From Sulfurimonas sp. (GTDB taxonomy: Bacteria; Campylobacterota; Campylobacteria; Campylobacterales; Sulfurimonadaceae), in assembly GCA_002733155.1 (NCBI GenBank), contig NVUO01000042.1, forward strand, positions 1 through 7,137: DNA of 7,137 bases. The letters run 5' to 3'. A model generated the notes under the pieces. The model made no database searches and was not told where the DNA came from. It saw nothing but the letters and a program-made list of their open reading frames with translations. The position numbers and the translations under genes were made by a program. Positions within the stretch are counted from its first letter, which is position 1; every line of letters begins with the position of its first letter. This document shows positions 5,645 through 7,137 of the stretch, one piece after another.

Positions 5645-5861
5645 GTACAACAAATACGAGGAACGAATAATTTACCTAAAGGAAAATTATCGCTCACGAC
5701 AACCGTTATCCGCTCACTGCGTGACCGGATAACGGGGGCGCGGGTTGAACACCCACTGGTCATCTGTCGCTCAGCGCCAGATGACAAGCGGGAGGAGCAA
5801 ACAACCATTTGAAAACCTAAAGGTTTAAAATGGTTGTTACTCACCCGCGCCCCCGTTGTAC
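5645..5861 (+). repeat. Cassette-boundary repeat, copy 3 (complete), attC-like compound element
   Basis: It begins with GTACAAC (5645-5651), 3 bases after the Fic stop, and ends with the perfect reverse complement GTTGTAC (5855-5861), 17 bases before the next start codon. The left hairpin differs from copy 2 yet keeps its fold: ATAATTT (5667-5673) with AAATTAT (5684-5690) around CC-TAAA-GG. Then come the conserved hairpin CCGTTATCCG/CGGATAACGG (5703-5712/5726-5735), the outer stem (5731-5745 with 5843-5857), GTCATCTG (5759-5766) pairing perfectly with CAGATGAC (5778-5785), and AACAACCATTT (5800-5810) with AAATGGTTGTT (5828-5838). The purine run GGGAGGAG sits between the last two hairpins. Confidence 0.87.
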
Positions 5862-5878
5862 AGCAGAAGGAAGTTTAG

Positions 5879-7021
5879 TTGACAAATGATGAAATAATAA
5901 AAAATTTAGTTGCTCCCTCATCAAAAGAATGTTTAAACTTTACAAGAGCAGATAAAAAAGAACCTAGTAATCATTATAAACTGAATGAGAATATAAGTCC
6001 ATATAATTTATTTTTATATTTATTTACAAGGTTTGGAAAACCTAATGGAATATTATCTCTACTAAGAAAAGAAGATAGTGATCAATTATTTCATTGGCAT
6101 TACAGCTTATATATTGATAAATACAATATTGAGATTATGTGTGCAACTTATAAAATTGAGGTTTTCGCATCAACTGAATTAATATTTGATAAAGATGAAT
6201 GTTTAAGTTTTTTACAAGACTGCATTAAAGATATTAAAAATTATGCAACACAAGCAAAAGAGAAAAAAAAGAGTATTGAAAACTGGGAAATGATTATAAA
6301 CCCATTTGCAAGAATACAAAAACAAATTAATTTATTACTAAATGAAATTGAACACTTAAATGAAGAATTACCAGATTTTAATCATTCTCATATTGATGAA
6401 GATTTTGATAGTGAAACATTTAATAAATGGTCAAATTTAATTGAAGAAATATCAGCAAAAGTTTTTGCTGTAAAATGTTTAACACCTGTTTATATTGAGA
6501 CATTCATAAATTTTATTATAAAAATATTGTGCAAAGAAGAATTTAAAAATAGCCAAGAAAAATATAATACAATGATTAGAGAAAATATTAATATAAAAAT
6601 CAAATCTTTACATAAAAACTGTATAGGGTTTAGAAATAAAATTGATAAAGAAGATATTGTGTTCAAAAAAATATATACTATTTTTAATCATAGAAATGAT
6701 TTATTACATGGAAATTTCAATATAAAACAATTAAAATATGGTGAAGTTGGTTTTATTAAAAAAATGCCATTATTTAAGAAAATTTCTTCTTTTCAAGAAG
6801 AAATGCTAACAACGGCAATGTCAAGTGGAAATCTAAATGAAATACTACAAAACATAGATGATGTACAAATGTTTTTTAGATATATATTATTAGACTTGGA
6901 TGACAATATAAGGAAACAAGTAGTGATGCTACTAGAATCATACTCTTTGGGCTGGAATCCAAATGAAAATAAATTTAGTATTTTATTTACTAATCATTAT
7001 GTAGACTTTAAAGTTAGCTAG
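5879..7021 (+). CDS. HEPN-like protein of unknown function
   Basis: A 380-residue protein. The start is TTG at 5879, supported by AAGGA at 5867-5871 with a 7-base gap; no upstream ATG is in frame. The clearest motif is NHRNDLLHGN near residues 270-279, where Arg272 and His277 make the RxxxxH pattern of HEPN domains, several of which are metal-independent RNases in defence and toxin systems. It sits in a helical C-terminal half (about 190-350), as expected. Residues about 1-110 look like a separate mixed alpha/beta domain (NLFLYLFTRFGKPNG, FHWHYSLYI, IEIMCATYKIEVF) that I do not recognise; residues about 120-170 are charged and helical, possibly coiled coil. It stands alone between a full repeat and a half-site, a single-gene cassette. 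Some HEPN proteins are non-catalytic, so RNase activity is an inference. Confidence 0.75.
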   Translation: MTNDEIIKNLVAPSSKECLNFTRADKKEPSNHYKLNENISPYNLFLYLFTRFGKPNGILSLLRKEDSDQLFHWHYSLYIDKYNIEIMCATYKIEVFASTELIFDKDECLSFLQDCIKDIKNYATQAKEKKKSIENWEMIINPFARIQKQINLLLNEIEHLNEELPDFNHSHIDEDFDSETFNKWSNLIEEISAKVFAVKCLTPVYIETFINFIIKILCKEEFKNSQEKYNTMIRENINIKIKSLHKNCIGFRNKIDKEDIVFKKIYTIFNHRNDLLHGNFNIKQLKYGEVGFIKKMPLFKKISSFQEEMLTTAMSSGNLNEILQNIDDVQMFFRYILLDLDDNIRKQVVMLLESYSLGWNPNENKFSILFTNHYVDFKVS

Positions 7022-7024
7022 AGT

Positions 7025-7046
7025 GTACAACAAAACAGAGAGACTG
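7025..7046 (+). repeat. Half-site of the boundary repeat at the right edge
   Basis: GTACAACAA (7025-7033), 3 bases after the stop codon of the HEPN-like gene, repeats the left end of the full elements at 1952 and 5645. The following AGAGAGACTGTG is only loosely like their AGGAACG. No hairpin cluster or GTTGTAC follows in the remaining 90 bases, so the site is truncated or decayed, or the array ends here. Confidence 0.55.
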
Positions 7047-7094
7047 TGAAATAATCAAACCCCTCAACTCATAATTTTCTAATTCTTACTCAAT

Positions 7095-7117
7095 TTTAGG
7101 CAATTATCTTGCCTAAA
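7095..7117. terminator. Inverted repeat, possible terminator
   Basis: TTTAGGCAA (7095-7103) pairs perfectly with TTGCCTAAA (7109-7117) around a TTATC loop. It is placed about 75 bases after the last gene's stop, where a transcription end would be expected. Neither strand has a convincing T-run after the stem, so it would be a weak or factor-dependent terminator. It could instead be an operator, since TATAAT occurs on the minus strand next to it (7117-7122). Confidence 0.45.
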
Positions 7118-7137
7118 TTATACCATAAAAATATTTG

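Noticed and set aside
5638..5844. Minus-strand reading frame of 68 codons across boundary repeat copy 3
   Set aside because: It lies almost wholly in the GC-rich hairpin element, is arginine- and serine-rich as a by-product of that composition, and has no supporting start signal. The conserved feature there is the DNA structure.
7117..7122. Minus-strand promoter (TATAAT on the reverse strand)
   Set aside because: A single -10-like hexamer in AT-rich DNA, with any -35 region at or beyond the window edge and no minus-strand gene downstream, is not enough.

Overview
The window looks like a stretch of a mobile gene-cassette array of the integron type, from an AT-rich bacterium. The genes are strongly A+T-rich, all lie on the + strand, and have ordinary purine-rich ribosome binding sites. 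The one clear promoter has an extended TGnTATAAT -10 element. The protein types (a small antitoxin with a ParE-like toxin, a Fic protein, a MORN-like lipoprotein with a Q/N/M-rich tail) would suit Campylobacterota such as Arcobacter or Sulfurimonas relatives, but that assignment is an inference. No integrase is present, so this is either the interior or distal end of an array, or a cluster of attC-like sites without an integrase.

Layout. Positions 1-96 hold the right part of a GC-rich structured repeat. A first cassette (about 97-1951) follows, with five genes: a two-helix membrane protein, an exported protein, a small GIY-YIG nuclease-like protein, and an antitoxin/toxin pair with its own promoter and paired palindromic operator. 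A complete copy of the repeat lies at 1952-2169. Next come a lipoprotein gene (2185-3453), a half-site at 3488, and a two-gene unit of a pentapeptide-repeat membrane protein (3565-4953) and a class II Fic protein (4958-5641). A second complete repeat lies at 5645-5861. It is followed by a single gene with a HEPN-type RxxxxH motif (5879-7021), a second half-site at 7025, and a final inverted repeat at 7095-7117.

The unifying signal is the boundary element. The sequence RTACAAC lies 3 to 34 bases after the stop codon of each unit's last gene, and GTTGTAC (GTTGTAT in the first copy) lies 15 to 42 bases before the first start codon of the next unit. These ends are reverse complements, as the R'' and R' sites of integron attC are. 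Between them lie about 200 bases of hairpins, much richer in G+C than the genes. The element reads best as two attC-like folds in tandem separated by a gene-free palindromic segment, possibly an ORF-less cassette that has been copied to several junctions.

The cargo is typical of accessory or defence-type cassettes: a toxin-antitoxin pair, a Fic enzyme under an inhibitory motif, a HEPN-like protein and a GIY-YIG protein. Three of the eight products (the two-helix protein, the exported protein and the lipoprotein) cannot be given a function from sequence alone.
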